From Pirellula staleyi DSM 6068 (GTDB lineage Bacteria; Planctomycetota; Planctomycetia; Pirellulales; Pirellulaceae), in the NCBI GenBank assembly GCA_945870455.1, contig CAMBSL010000038.1:1-32722 (forward strand): a stretch of 32,722 nt of DNA. The letters run 5' to 3'. The position numbers and the translations under genes were made by a program. The notes below the pieces were generated by a model. The model saw nothing but the letters and a program-made list of their open reading frames with translations. It ran no database searches and was not told where the DNA came from. Within the stretch, counting starts at the first letter, position 1; each line of letters starts with the position of its first letter. Below are positions 1 through 9,130 of this stretch, in pieces.

Positions 1-1139
1 AGTTTTTGAGTTAACTGTTCTATATTCCTGAGGGTGTTCTGGGCGGTGATGTAAAGCTGAGGGTTGTCAATCAACTGACTGACGGTGCCATTGCTGTTGT
101 TGATACGGGCCGTCAGTCTTTTGAGGTCTCCGGCTAGGATGTTTAAGTCGTCTAAGGCTCGGACTGCGCCGCTCACCAGCTTTTCACTGTTTTGGCTCAC
201 GGGTTCGGTGATGTTGGCAATGTTTTCGATGGCGACATTCGCGTTGTCGACTGCTGTGCTGATGGTTTTGCCGATTCCTTCAAACTCTTTGCCAAGTCCT
301 TCGAGACTCAAGCTAAACTGCTCAAAGCCCTTGAGCGTTCGTTGGGTTTGAGTCAGCGTCGATTGGGCTTCCTTGATCAAATCAGGTAGCAAAGTCAGCC
401 CGTTTGCGATTGCAGCCGGAATATCTGCTCGCTCAACTTGCCCAGCCACACGTTTGATCTGCTCGGCAGTTGCGTTGATCGTCTCCAATGTGGAAGTGGT
501 TCGAGAGACCAAATCATTAATGGGTCCAGTTCCATCACCGATAATGCTCTGAACCGACGCCCCGAGCGAATCCATGCGAGCTAACGTGCGGTTCAAGTCG
601 GTCATCAGCGGCAAAAAGTTCTCCTCGGCCTTCGCTAAGAAATCTTGTGGGTCTTTTGCAACTTCGCCACCCGTTGAGTAGTAGCCGTCTGTGATAACCT
701 CATTGGCTGCAGCCCTTTCTTGATCATCCAATTCGAAATTCGCCGGCGTGCCCATGGAGCCATCGAACCGCTTCAACAGCGACGATTGAGAGGGCGTGAA
801 AAATTCAACGACCGCGTCTCCAGTAATAAATGAACCGCTCATAATACGTGGCACTTCAGACTTGAGCAGCTCATTCTTTTTCTCTAGTTCTAAAGTCAAT
901 ATGACGCCGCCAGTCCCTTGCAACAATTCAATTTTCGAGACACGCCCGATCAGCACGCCGTTCTTGCGAACGGGCGTATCAATCGTCACTTTGGGAGCAC
1001 TTGGAAAATTAAAACTCGCTCGGTAGCGATCGACCCAAATTGCTGGAACAGCGCCGAAAAATGCGATCAACAGCACTCCAATGATCGCGGAGGCCAATAC
1101 GAGGACTCCGACACCAAAACGATAACCACTTTCTTCCAT
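1..1139 (-). CDS. mlaD: MCE/MlaD-family lipid-transport substrate-binding protein (partial, 3' end outside window)
   Basis: The frame is open for 379 codons from an ATG at 1139 to the window edge, so the C-terminus is missing. An N-terminal membrane anchor (about residues 8-28, rich in V, L, I and A) is followed by an MCE/MlaD domain with the typical TPVRKNGVLIGRV motif near residues 50-62. After that comes a long helical region dominated by T, N, L and Q heptad-like stretches, as in tube-forming MCE proteins. MCE proteins of this type sit in the periplasm, bind phospholipid or other hydrophobic ligands, and work with an MlaE permease and an MlaF ATPase. Both lie immediately upstream on the same strand, with only 2 bp separating the mlaF stop from this start. 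Family assignment is firm; the lipid substrate and direction of transport cannot be read from sequence. Confidence 0.9.
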   Translation of the reverse strand, partial: MEESGYRFGVGVLVLASAIIGVLLIAFFGAVPAIWVDRYRASFNFPSAPKVTIDTPVRKNGVLIGRVSKIELLQGTGGVILTLELEKKNELLKSEVPRIMSGSFITGDAVVEFFTPSQSSLLKRFDGSMGTPANFELDDQERAAANEVITDGYYSTGGEVAKDPQDFLAKAEENFLPLMTDLNRTLARMDSLGASVQSIIGDGTGPINDLVSRTTSTLETINATAEQIKRVAGQVERADIPAAIANGLTLLPDLIKEAQSTLTQTQRTLKGFEQFSLSLEGLGKEFEGIGKTISTAVDNANVAIENIANITEPVSQNSEKLVSGAVRALDDLNILAGDLKRLTARINNSNGTVSQLIDNPQLYITAQNTLRNIEQLTQK

Positions 1140-1141
1140 GA

Positions 1142-2050
1142 TTATTCCTCGAGCGTCACTTTCTTTGCTATCGAGTCGTGCAAATTGGTAGTTTCTAAAT
1201 CGCCATGCCCTCGCGATGTCAACATTTCCATCAATCGCTCGCCTGCCTCCCCTTGAACGAATTGCTTGACGCGGCGATCTTGGGTCGTGTCCAATAAATC
1301 GGGTGGGCCATCGAACAGTATCTGCGATTCACCTGGCTTCAATCTCGAATACGGGTAGAGCATGATGATACGATCCGCGACTCGGCGAGCGGAATGCATG
1401 TCGTGCGTTACGATCATACTGGTAACGGGGTATCTCTTTCGCGTTCGCAGCATGAGCTCGTTGATGACATCGCTCATGATTGGATCCAAGCCCGTGGTTG
1501 GTTCGTCGTAAAGCAGCAAATCCGGCTGCAGAATCAAGGCGCGTGCAAGCCCGACGCGTTTCCTCATTCCGCCCGAAAGTTGCGATGGTTTCTTCAACGC
1601 AACATCGCTCGGCAACCCAACTTCCGCCAGGCCGTCCAAGATCATGCTCTCAGCTTTCCTGCCCCTCGGAACTCCATGTTGGCGCAGTGGAAATCCGACG
1701 TTCTCATTGATTGTCATACTATCGAACAAGGCTGCGTTTTGAAATACAAAACCGAATCGTTTTCGAAGCCCCGTCATCTCGCGATCATTCAATGTGTGAA
1801 TGTCCTGACCATCGAAGATCACCTTGCCAGCCGATGGCGTCACCAGTCCAACAATCGTCTTCAAGAACATCGTTTTCCCGCAACCACTCTCGCCGATGAT
1901 GGCAACCGTTTGCCCTTTGGGGATCTGGATGGAGATGTCCTTGAGCACAACTTGTCGCCCGAATTTTAATGACAACGCGACCGTCTCTACAATCGGGCTA
2001 GGCGATTTAGAAAAGGGTGCAGCAATTTGTTCGATGATGGTATCATCCAT
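1142..2050 (-). CDS. mlaF: MlaF-type ABC transporter ATP-binding protein
   Basis: This 302-residue ATPase should energise the MlaE permease of the lipid (MCE) transporter at the inner membrane. Visible motifs are Walker A GESGCGKT (53-60), Q-loop VFQN (about 101-104), signature LSGGM (157-161), Walker B LLLYDEP ending at D181-E182, and a switch histidine in VTHD. The ATG at 2050 was chosen because it overlaps the mlaE stop by one base (TAATG), a translational-coupling arrangement. A longer in-frame extension to 2200 exists but reads a different frame of mlaE and lacks family similarity. The C-terminal tail (about 40 residues after the ATPase core) is typical of MlaF-like proteins. The operon order mlaE-mlaF-mlaD matches known Mla systems. 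Confidence 0.92.
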   Translation of the reverse strand: MDDTIIEQIAAPFSKSPSPIVETVALSLKFGRQVVLKDISIQIPKGQTVAIIGESGCGKTMFLKTIVGLVTPSAGKVIFDGQDIHTLNDREMTGLRKRFGFVFQNAALFDSMTINENVGFPLRQHGVPRGRKAESMILDGLAEVGLPSDVALKKPSQLSGGMRKRVGLARALILQPDLLLYDEPTTGLDPIMSDVINELMLRTRKRYPVTSMIVTHDMHSARRVADRIIMLYPYSRLKPGESQILFDGPPDLLDTTQDRRVKQFVQGEAGERLMEMLTSRGHGDLETTNLHDSIAKKVTLEE

Positions 2051-2919
2051 TAGAACAGCTTTGCTCCGGATGGCCAAATTGCGAAGTACACAGCGTCTAA
2101 GAACAAGTTCAACACAATGTCGAGCGCCAATATCATCACAAAGCTCTGAACGAAGGCTGCGGTTGCGGCTCGTCCCACTCCGTCCGCGCCAGGTTGACAA
2201 TTAAAACCGCGATAGCAACTGACGATGGCGATCGTAGCCCCAAAAAAAACACTTTTGAAAACGCCTGAGAAAAGATCGAAGCCACCCACGAAGTCACGAC
2301 TCTTTTGGAGGTATTGTGCGTGATCGATACGCAACACAACCACGCTATAAAAGTAGCCGCCAACGATTCCCATGAAATCTGCCATGACCGTCAACGCTGG
2401 GATTAAAAGCATACATGCCAAAAACCGAGGAACAACCAGATAATGGATTGGGTTCGCACCCATGCTAACCAATGCATCTATTTGTTCCGTCACACGCATG
2501 GTGCCAAGTACGGCTGCCATCGCGCTCCCCACACGCCCTGCTAGCATTGTGGCCGCAAGAACTGGCCCGAGCTCGCGGACAAGAGACATGTTGATCACGG
2601 CACCAAGACGCGTTTCCATACCGATGCTTTTGAACTGGTGATAGCTTTGGATCGCAAGCACCATGCCGATGAAGGTTCCGGTCAACGCGACGACGGGCAA
2701 GCTCAAGACGCCGACAGCATAAAAGTTGGGCATCAACGTTTCGCGTTTCGGCTTGGACGTGAACATCCAGACGAGCATTTGAAAGGTGAATAGAGAAATA
2801 TCCCCAAGGGTCGTTAGGCCTTGGACGACCAGTCCGCCCCATGCGCTCACGACTCGGCTCAAGTTGTTCATGAGTCGACCTGGAATCGAGTCGGCGTTTG
2901 GAAACGGATCAGCGGCCAT
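2050..2919 (-). CDS. mlaE: MlaE-type ABC transporter permease
   Basis: This 289-residue integral membrane protein has the hallmarks of the MlaE (DUF140) permease family. The conserved block RELGPVLAATMLAGRVGSAM (about residues 115-134) is followed by TEQIDALVSMGANP and a hydrophobic C-terminal half with about five membrane segments. It forms the transmembrane dimer that receives lipids from, or passes them to, MCE proteins. It is the first gene of a three-gene minus-strand operon with mlaF and mlaD. The start is the ATG at 2919; an internal ATG 16 codons later is possible. The 164-bp gap to the divergent symporter gene at 3084 must hold the promoters of both units; I see no convincing specific site there. 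Confidence 0.92.
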   Translation of the reverse strand: MAADPFPNADSIPGRLMNNLSRVVSAWGGLVVQGLTTLGDISLFTFQMLVWMFTSKPKRETLMPNFYAVGVLSLPVVALTGTFIGMVLAIQSYHQFKSIGMETRLGAVINMSLVRELGPVLAATMLAGRVGSAMAAVLGTMRVTEQIDALVSMGANPIHYLVVPRFLACMLLIPALTVMADFMGIVGGYFYSVVVLRIDHAQYLQKSRDFVGGFDLFSGVFKSVFFGATIAIVSCYRGFNCQPGADGVGRAATAAFVQSFVMILALDIVLNLFLDAVYFAIWPSGAKLF

Positions 2920-3083
2920 AACTGTTTTGATCGGCTGTCAAAAGACGTAGCTTGAGCAGACCTTGCCGGAAAAAGCGATTATAACGAGTGCTGGTGACTG
3001 CTAGCATTCAATAAAAGCAAATTGTTTTTACCTTGGAATGACGTTATTCTTTCCAACTCCCTTTTGCAAGAACTGGCTATGAA

Positions 3084-4370
3084 GTGACAAGCGAACCGGT
3101 AAAGCCACCCCAGCGATGGTACAAAATTCTTTACGTTCAAACAATCCTGGCAGTCATTTTAGGAATTGCGATTGGAGTTTTCTTTCCAAACATCGGAAAG
3201 CAATTGAAGCCGCTGAGCGATGGCTTCATCGCGTTGATCAAGATGATGATTGGCCCGATCATCTTTTGTACCGTCGTCCATGGGATTGCGTCGCTAGGAG
3301 ACCTAAGGCGGCTTGGGCGACTTGGCGTGAAGGCGTTTCTGTACTTCGAAGTGGTTTCGACGATTGCGCTGGTGGTTGGTTTATTGGTCGTGAATGTTCT
3401 AAAACCCGGTGAAGGCTTTACGGCACCTGGGGAATCGTTTCATGCGGATGCAAACGAACTTGCCACGAGCCAGACCGCCGCGCAACCATCCAAGGAACAA
3501 ACGACGGTCGATTTCTTTCTGCACATCATTCCCAAAACGTTCGTAAGTGCCTTTGTCTCTGGCGACCTGTTGCAGGTCCTTTTGATTTCGATTTTGGTTG
3601 CGGTTTCGATCTTGTCGATGGGCGAACACGGAGAACCAGCCTTACGATCGATCGAGTATGTCACTCAGATCATTTTTGGTGTCATGAATATCGTTGTGAG
3701 AGTCGCACCGTTAGGCGCGTTGGGAGCCATGAGCTATACGGTTAGCCTACATGGCATTGGAACGCTGGAAAGACTCTTGCTCTTGATGGTGGGATTTTAT
3801 CTCACATCAGCGCTGTTTATCTTGGTTGTTCTAGGCGGCATCGCTTGGTTCTCGGGTTTTTCAATTTTCCGATTTTTGGTCTTCATCCGGGAAGAGATCA
3901 TTTTGGTTTTGGGGACGAGTTCTTCCGAAACCGCATTGCCGGGACTAATGAAAAAGACCCAAGAGTTGGGATGTTCGAAAGCGACGGTCCAATTCGTAAT
4001 TCCGACTGGCTACAGTTTCAATCTCGATGGTACCAACATCTACATGTCGATGGCAGCGATTTTTTTGGCTCAAGCAACCAATACGACGTTGACTCTTTGG
4101 GAACAAGTTAGTTTGTTGGCGATTGCAATGCTGACTTCGAAGGGTGCGAGCGGCGTGACGGGAGCCGGATTCGTAACGCTGGCAGCCACCTTGCAGGTTG
4201 TCCCTCGCATCCCAATCGAAGCCTTGCCGCTACTGCTGGGTATCGATCGATTCATGAGTGAATGCCGTGCGATTACCAATTTTATTGGCAATGGTGTTGC
4301 GACCATTGTGATTAGCCGTTGGGAAAAAGAGCTTACAGCGGAGACGCTTCGAGAGAATCTACAGAAATAG
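3084..4370 (+). CDS. dctA: Dicarboxylate/amino acid:cation symporter (DctA/GltP family)
   Basis: The 428-residue protein belongs to the dicarboxylate/amino acid:cation symporter family and has the same length as E. coli DctA. Motifs include the serine-rich re-entrant hairpin SSSETALPGLM, the TM7 signature GYSFNLDGTNIYMSM, and SKGASGVTGAGFVTLAATL before the last helix, all involved in substrate and cation binding. It should import C4-dicarboxylates, glutamate or aspartate with H+ or Na+; which of these cannot be told from sequence. The only in-frame start is GTG at 3084. It overlaps the stop of a two-codon ATG-AAG-TGA reading frame at 3079-3087, and no clear Shine-Dalgarno sequence precedes it. 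The 2920-3083 leader has no -24/-12 element, although many dctA genes elsewhere are sigma-54 dependent. Confidence 0.93.
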   Translation: MTSEPVKPPQRWYKILYVQTILAVILGIAIGVFFPNIGKQLKPLSDGFIALIKMMIGPIIFCTVVHGIASLGDLRRLGRLGVKAFLYFEVVSTIALVVGLLVVNVLKPGEGFTAPGESFHADANELATSQTAAQPSKEQTTVDFFLHIIPKTFVSAFVSGDLLQVLLISILVAVSILSMGEHGEPALRSIEYVTQIIFGVMNIVVRVAPLGALGAMSYTVSLHGIGTLERLLLLMVGFYLTSALFILVVLGGIAWFSGFSIFRFLVFIREEIILVLGTSSSETALPGLMKKTQELGCSKATVQFVIPTGYSFNLDGTNIYMSMAAIFLAQATNTTLTLWEQVSLLAIAMLTSKGASGVTGAGFVTLAATLQVVPRIPIEALPLLLGIDRFMSECRAITNFIGNGVATIVISRWEKELTAETLRENLQK

Positions 4371-4444
4371 CTAACAAGTCCTAATCACAATGAGGATGAG
4401 CTAAGCACATCGGTATGAGTCTTCGAGTGAAACAAACTGCTAGC

Positions 4445-4533
4445 CGAAGGGCGCTAGCCCCGGTTCTCGACGAAGGGCGCTAGCCCCGGTTCTCGACGAA
4501 TGTCGAGCAATTGGAAAACCGGGGCTATCGCCC
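4445..4533. repeat. REP-like palindromic repeat: 26-bp tandem doublet plus inverted arm
   Basis: Two identical 26-bp units (4445-4470 and 4471-4496) contain the core GGGCGCTAGCCCCGGTT. An inverted near-copy, AACCGGGGCTATCGCCC, follows at 4517-4533 with one mismatch in the 17-bp arm. The arrangement can fold into alternative hairpins and lies between dctA and the convergent gene ending at 4627. It could serve as a bidirectional terminator or be a REP-type element. Nothing else is visible in 4371-4626. Confidence 0.7.
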
Positions 4534-4626
4534 AACGGCCAATTGGGTTGAAAAACAGTTGCGGATGTTCTTCGAAGTCTCAAAAAAGCAAGCTTAGCGT
4601 GTTGCTGACCGAGCTGCTCGAAATGG

Positions 4627-7053
4627 TTACCATCGACCTACAATGGTATGCAATCCATCTTCGTCTTGGATGTTTGGCATACAGCGTTCGAGGTAGGGGG
4701 CTTGTTCGGCGAAAAGGACAAAAGTTCCTGGTAACATTTCGAACCGTCTTAACGCGTTATTCGATGAAACTTTCGGGCTAGATGCTCCCACACTTTGTGC
4801 CCACAACTCTTCTTCGGAAATAAGTCCTATGCTATTTGGGCGGTAATTCCTAGTGATGGAAAAAAAATTGCTTATCGTCTGTGTCAGCGAAATCTGGTCT
4901 GCAGATGGTGCGTCCAGCGGTGCTGAAAGCGGCGTCGCTTGATAAGCCTTGCGCATCAATGCAATAGAATCCTCGATGGGCGTCTCCGTCAGGACTGCCG
5001 TTTGGCCATCGGAAACGTCTTTTGCAATGAACGCTTTTCCCTCTCGATTGATGAACATGGCAATGGTCCATTTGCAATGGGAAGCGTTGACGATCGAATT
5101 CTCATTCAGAGCGGGATCTTGTTTCGAGTCCCTTGCCATTACGCTTATCTTGCGCAGCGGATGGGTGACCGAAAATTGCGTTTGCAATCGAGGTGGGATC
5201 AATCCTTTGTACTGCTGCTTGCCGTCCACGTCGAATTGTTGACTGCCCCGTAAATCGTTGTTGGAATGGACCAGCATGGGCGCAAGCTGAGTATCGCTGC
5301 TCAGCATGATCCCTTGTTCTGGAATTCTTGCTGCAAAGTAATTCTGCCTTGACCAAACGACCCCATCTCCGTTGATATCGACGAAGGCCAAGGATCGAGT
5401 CCGTGAAATCGCGCCAAGACCATCTTTCAATATCCCATAGCAAAACAACAATAATGTAAATACTGCAGCGGTCAGAGGCATTGCGACCACTAACCATACG
5501 CGTCGCTTGTGGCGATTGCACCAGATCATTAAACCAGGTACGACAAACCCAACGAACAAAACGACGAAGGCCAAAAACGGAATGACGGGCGTTCGGCCAA
5601 CGGCTGGAATCAGCCATTTCCAGAAGTCATCGCCAATCCCATTCTTAAATCGTTCGGTTCGATTGACTGGATTATAAAACGAATCTTTCAACTGCTCACT
5701 GAGCAATTTGGAGGAGTCGCGTTGATTTCTCGGATCAAGTCGCACGATTCCAAAACCGTGCATCGCAATGATCGGTTGAGAGAGACCGTCCTCACCGTTT
5801 AAAATGGGAATCGAAACTTGCTCATCTGGATAAAACCGACTCGCAAGGGTTTCTGTACTGCTAATTTGAAAGTCGATGTAGGCAAGTCCAACTTCTGCTA
5901 GGTCGTTCCATAGTTTTTCGGACCAGCCCAGTAAATCGCCCGGAGGACGCTCCCGTTTCGTACTATCCGGTTTATTTGCAAGTCGATATAGACTGTATGC
6001 GTAAGAGCCCCTGTATCCCGTATCGGAACTGTTAAAGAAAGCGATTCCCTTTTCGATCGACATGAATCTATCCCAGACCGTGTCTTCGAGAAGGTCAATC
6101 GATGACTCTAAATCCGATACCTGAGCTGGCAAGGATGCAGGGTCGGTTAGGTATTTCGTTTTGTTCGCTGCGGAACCGTCCAATTGTCGACGGGCATCGA
6201 TTGGCACGTACTTGGTGAATTCAGCGATGGATGCGACTTTTCCGACCGACAAGATACCCCCGGCCAAAACATACTGATTGACAGCGTCCAATTGTGCTGG
6301 CGCAAGCTGTGCAAAGTCATCCATGTGGATGGATATTTGAGCAAGTCCGCTCAGGGCGAGCCAGTTCGCGGGCAATTTCGAAGCGTCTGCATAGAGCCCT
6401 TTGGTGCCGGTATTTGAGAAGTACTCTTCTTGCGAAAACCAGTTCCCCGTCTTACTCATTTCCGCCAAAGCAGCTCGTCGTTTTTGATCATTCTTGGACG
6501 TCGCTTGGCTGATGATGGCCATGCTATGGCCGAATTGAGAGATGTCCGAACGGCCTCGATTGAAGCAGTAGGTTTTTTGGCCGTTAAGCTTGCGCCCATT
6601 GAGGGTCGCATAAAACGTAATGATTTGAGTTTCGAACATGTTTGCCAAGATCTCGCCACGGGCTTCGCTAGCCCCTTGCTCAATCTGGACCTCAACAACC
6701 GAACATGGCCCATCTTCGGAGACTCGATCTCCCATGCAAATTTTCAATCTCAAAACGCCATCCGACTTGAACACAAGGCCTTTGCTCGGAACAACACGAA
6801 AGCGAACAGGGCAATAACCGGCCGACCTTGAAAACCAATCCGGAAACGAAACGTGAATCGAAAGATCGCCCGTCGCCCCTTGTAAACTGTTGGTGATCAA
6901 GTACTCGGGACGTGTCGTATTCAAGTCAAGATAACCTTGCGAAAGGCAAGGCGACATGTCGAGAGAACAAAGGCCGCAAAAGGCCGCCAGGAACCATGAA
7001 TTGCGATATCGAGTTCCATTGAGAGCGAGTCGTTCGATTAGCGTCGCTTGCAT
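4627..7053 (-). CDS. Large membrane protein of unknown function with GATase-like segment
   Basis: I do not recognise a named family for this 808-residue protein. The N-terminus (from the ATG at 7053) has a hydrophobic stretch around residues 19-32 that may be a signal sequence. A segment near residues 230-275 (WLALSGLAQISIHMDD...QYVLAGGILSVG) resembles the glutamine-amidotransferase-like fold found in large membrane proteins beside BatA/VWA operons. Two membrane helices at about 489-512 and 519-541 are separated by a short basic RHKRRV loop. About 265 residues follow, with beta-rich character. If the signal sequence is real, both flanking domains would be periplasmic. A TTG 12 bp upstream (7065) is an alternative start. 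The gene is third in a minus-strand series after a hydrolase-like and a PLP-enzyme gene, with a 120-bp gap. Real gene: confident; function: unknown. Confidence 0.75.
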   Translation of the reverse strand: MQATLIERLALNGTRYRNSWFLAAFCGLCSLDMSPCLSQGYLDLNTTRPEYLITNSLQGATGDLSIHVSFPDWFSRSAGYCPVRFRVVPSKGLVFKSDGVLRLKICMGDRVSEDGPCSVVEVQIEQGASEARGEILANMFETQIITFYATLNGRKLNGQKTYCFNRGRSDISQFGHSMAIISQATSKNDQKRRAALAEMSKTGNWFSQEEYFSNTGTKGLYADASKLPANWLALSGLAQISIHMDDFAQLAPAQLDAVNQYVLAGGILSVGKVASIAEFTKYVPIDARRQLDGSAANKTKYLTDPASLPAQVSDLESSIDLLEDTVWDRFMSIEKGIAFFNSSDTGYRGSYAYSLYRLANKPDSTKRERPPGDLLGWSEKLWNDLAEVGLAYIDFQISSTETLASRFYPDEQVSIPILNGEDGLSQPIIAMHGFGIVRLDPRNQRDSSKLLSEQLKDSFYNPVNRTERFKNGIGDDFWKWLIPAVGRTPVIPFLAFVVLFVGFVVPGLMIWCNRHKRRVWLVVAMPLTAAVFTLLLFCYGILKDGLGAISRTRSLAFVDINGDGVVWSRQNYFAARIPEQGIMLSSDTQLAPMLVHSNNDLRGSQQFDVDGKQQYKGLIPPRLQTQFSVTHPLRKISVMARDSKQDPALNENSIVNASHCKWTIAMFINREGKAFIAKDVSDGQTAVLTETPIEDSIALMRKAYQATPLSAPLDAPSADQISLTQTISNFFSITRNYRPNSIGLISEEELWAQSVGASSPKVSSNNALRRFEMLPGTFVLFAEQAPYLERCMPNIQDEDGLHTIVGRW

Positions 7054-7114
7054 CCAGCATTCCAATCAATGCAAATTCGTCAATGAAGTTCGATGTGAGC
7101 ACAACCCCCACAAG

Positions 7115-7148
7115 GCAATAGTGTAGAGGATGCAATAGTGTAGAGAAT
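7115..7148. repeat. 17-bp tandem duplication upstream of the 808-residue gene
   Basis: The unit GCAATAGTGTAGAGGAT (7115-7131) is followed immediately by a second copy (7132-7148) with one mismatch. It lies in the 120-bp gap between the PLP-enzyme gene and the start of the large membrane-protein gene, so it may affect spacing or expression. It looks like a simple slippage duplication. Confidence 0.6.
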
Positions 7149-7173
7149 TACGCAACGTTCTGCAAAACGAACC

Positions 7174-8127
7174 CTAATAATTATTGACTTCGGCAAGCTG
7201 GATGGCTTGTTCGACGAAGTCAATGCCGACATGATTCTTCCAAAGTTCCGTCAGGACACAAACGACTTCGCCTCGCACGCCCCTGCCGATCACTTGTCCG
7301 TCGAGCGAAATTGCGTTCCATACCGCCCCACTTGATCCGGTCAAGATAATTTCGCGGGCAGAAACCAATTCCGATTCTAGAATGTCGCGATATTCAATAC
7401 TTTTCCCGACACGGCTGAGCAATCGCTCTGCCAATTGCAACGAACAGCCCAAAAGAACGTCTCCGGGGCCTGGGGATGCGATCGTGTTGTCTTGATTGAC
7501 GACTAACAAATTCGCGACCGACGTGTCCGCAATCGTCCCGCGAATCGTTTTCAAAACTGCCAGCGATTCGGGTTGTGACTCCGGTGCATTCGAAGCGGAC
7601 AACAAGTAAGGTAATCGACTGCGACTCTTGATTTGCGTTGGCCAACACTGAGTAGGCACCGAGCTGTAGCGACCCATGGTTAGAGGTGTTCCATGTTGGT
7701 ACCAACTCGCAAGCTTGGCGAACGGCAATGGGCTCAGATGGAACATGCAAGAGGGCGAAAACCCAGTTTTATTTGTGTTCTCAACCATTTCGCCCGGCGA
7801 GAGTAACACCACGATACTTACATCGCCCGCTAGGTCGACCAGCTCGCGATTTACGTCAAGCAGTCGTTGGCAATTCGCTTTAAACTGGCTTGCAATGAAT
7901 TGGGATTCAATCGTCAGAAAACGTGCTGAATGGAACAACCGATCGCTTCGGTCATCAAGATCGAACAATCGACCTCGGTACGTCCGAAATCGCTCGACAA
8001 GAATCGCACCGAACATTGTTCCTGTGTCATGAATCGACCAAGACAGACTTTTTAACGGAAGACATTCGAAACGTTGCGAGTCAGCATCTAACCGCAGGGC
8101 AAGGCTCTCACGGAACGACGCACGCAT
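7174..8127 (-). CDS. Class IV (fold-type IV) PLP-dependent aminotransferase/lyase
   Basis: This 317-residue protein shows the fold-type IV PLP-enzyme pattern shared by branched-chain aminotransferases, D-amino acid transaminases and 4-amino-4-deoxychorismate lyases. GTMFGAILVERFRTYRGRLFDLDDR-like spacing near residues 36-60 sets the N-terminal domain. The putative Schiff-base lysine is K167 in IKSRSRLPYLL. A cofactor/phosphate-binding segment, REIILTGSSGAVWNA, lies near residues 255-270. The substrate-binding region diverges enough that transaminase and lyase (PabC-like) activity cannot be separated. The ATG at 8127 lies within the 3' end of the upstream hydrolase-like gene (20-bp overlap), so the two are probably co-transcribed. 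A GGAG sits about 12 bp upstream. Confidence 0.8.
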   Translation of the reverse strand: MRASFRESLALRLDADSQRFECLPLKSLSWSIHDTGTMFGAILVERFRTYRGRLFDLDDRSDRLFHSARFLTIESQFIASQFKANCQRLLDVNRELVDLAGDVSIVVLLSPGEMVENTNKTGFSPSCMFHLSPLPFAKLASWYQHGTPLTMGRYSSVPTQCWPTQIKSRSRLPYLLSASNAPESQPESLAVLKTIRGTIADTSVANLLVVNQDNTIASPGPGDVLLGCSLQLAERLLSRVGKSIEYRDILESELVSAREIILTGSSGAVWNAISLDGQVIGRGVRGEVVCVLTELWKNHVGIDFVEQAIQLAEVNNY

Positions 8128-9130
8128 TGAAGTTTGATTCTCCGGTTTCTTTCCAAAGCAAGTGTTGGATCATCATACGAAAATAATGGCACTCCCCATA
8201 ATAACTCCTCTCGGAGTGCGTGTTGCCGATCACTGTCCCACAATCGTATTGCCGGACACGAGATTGTCCAGACAACGGTGAAGTGGCAAGTGGATCGGAA
8301 CGGGACTCAAGTCCATTCAATCCTGTAAACCCAGCAAATCCGGCTGCAATGGGTCGACCAATTCGATCAAGGAATCGAAATCGCCTCAGGACAGGATCTT
8401 TTGAATTGTATAAGTTGATCAATGAATCGACGTGGGTTAGGGCTAAACCATGCCTTTCATTGGGTGAGATCCAGCCGCGATCGATGGCAGGCGCGACGAG
8501 CCCAAGTCGATAATGAGGCAAAATGCTATCGTCCATTGTTGGGATTGGACAGAAACCTGGCAATGACCCACCTGCATTCAGATGCAAACCGCCAGTCACG
8601 GCTCGTGCTCCAAACGAAAAACCGAGCACACTCACTTGTTTCTCGTGTTGTAGTCTCTGCAAGATCCATGAAACGTAAAGTGATTGACATTCGGCGGACT
8701 CTGCATTATCGAAAACATCTCGCAGTGGCTTGCTCCCACGCTGACTTGGCCAGGACAACATCAAAAGTCGATAGGGTTGATCTGTCTGCTGGCGAAAATG
8801 TCCATCGATGATGCGAACTCGCTCGAGGGCATTGTTTCTCTCCATGAAGTTTCCATGCACATACAGAATCGTGAGTGCATTTGTGGGAGTAGCGGGCAGG
8901 GCATCCTCGACGGTACTACATAGCCAGCCATTGCCCTGCCACTTGTTTATCTCGACGTTTGGATTCTGAAAATCAATCGATCTAAAATGATCTGGCAAAT
9001 GCCTCGTCGAGATTTCGAAGATCTCCGACTGATCGCCGATTGCGAGGTCCGGTAAGGAAATCGCGACAGAGCACAGCAAAAGGATCAGTGCGGTGGATTG
9101 AGGCTTGAGGGTGAACAGTCTGGGTAGCAT
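8108..9130 (-). CDS. Secreted alpha/beta-hydrolase-fold protein
   Basis: From the ATG at 9130 the protein has 340 residues and begins with a signal peptide (MLPRLF, then a hydrophobic core at about 12-28). Alpha/beta-hydrolase features are an oxyanion-type YVHGN (about 90-94), a nucleophile elbow GFSFGARA with S172, and a late histidine cluster (GNTHSER and GECHYF) that could supply the catalytic His. The overall pattern resembles DUF900-like/esterase-like hydrolases, but the substrate is not evident. A GTG 96 bp further upstream (9226) would add 32 residues ahead of the signal peptide and is less likely. The gene leads the minus-strand set with the PLP enzyme and large membrane protein. Its promoter must lie in 9131-9377, a region shared with the divergent lipoprotein gene. 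Confidence 0.72.
   Translation of the reverse strand: MLPRLFTLKPQSTALILLLCSVAISLPDLAIGDQSEIFEISTRHLPDHFRSIDFQNPNVEINKWQGNGWLCSTVEDALPATPTNALTILYVHGNFMERNNALERVRIIDGHFRQQTDQPYRLLMLSWPSQRGSKPLRDVFDNAESAECQSLYVSWILQRLQHEKQVSVLGFSFGARAVTGGLHLNAGGSLPGFCPIPTMDDSILPHYRLGLVAPAIDRGWISPNERHGLALTHVDSLINLYNSKDPVLRRFRFLDRIGRPIAAGFAGFTGLNGLESRSDPLATSPLSGQSRVRQYDCGTVIGNTHSERSYYGECHYFRMMIQHLLWKETGESNFNACVVP

Noticed and set aside
1394..1969. 191-codon plus-strand open frame inside mlaF
   Set aside because: It is antisense to a well-supported ATPase with intact motifs and has no family features.
2051..2200. 50-residue N-terminal extension of the MlaF-like ATPase
   Set aside because: It reads a second frame of the mlaE 3' end; the ATG at 2050 overlaps the mlaE stop and starts just ahead of the conserved ATPase fold.
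2920..3083. Sigma-54 promoter for dctA, expected from some other bacteria
   Set aside because: No GG-N10-GC with box similarity is present on the plus strand in the leader.
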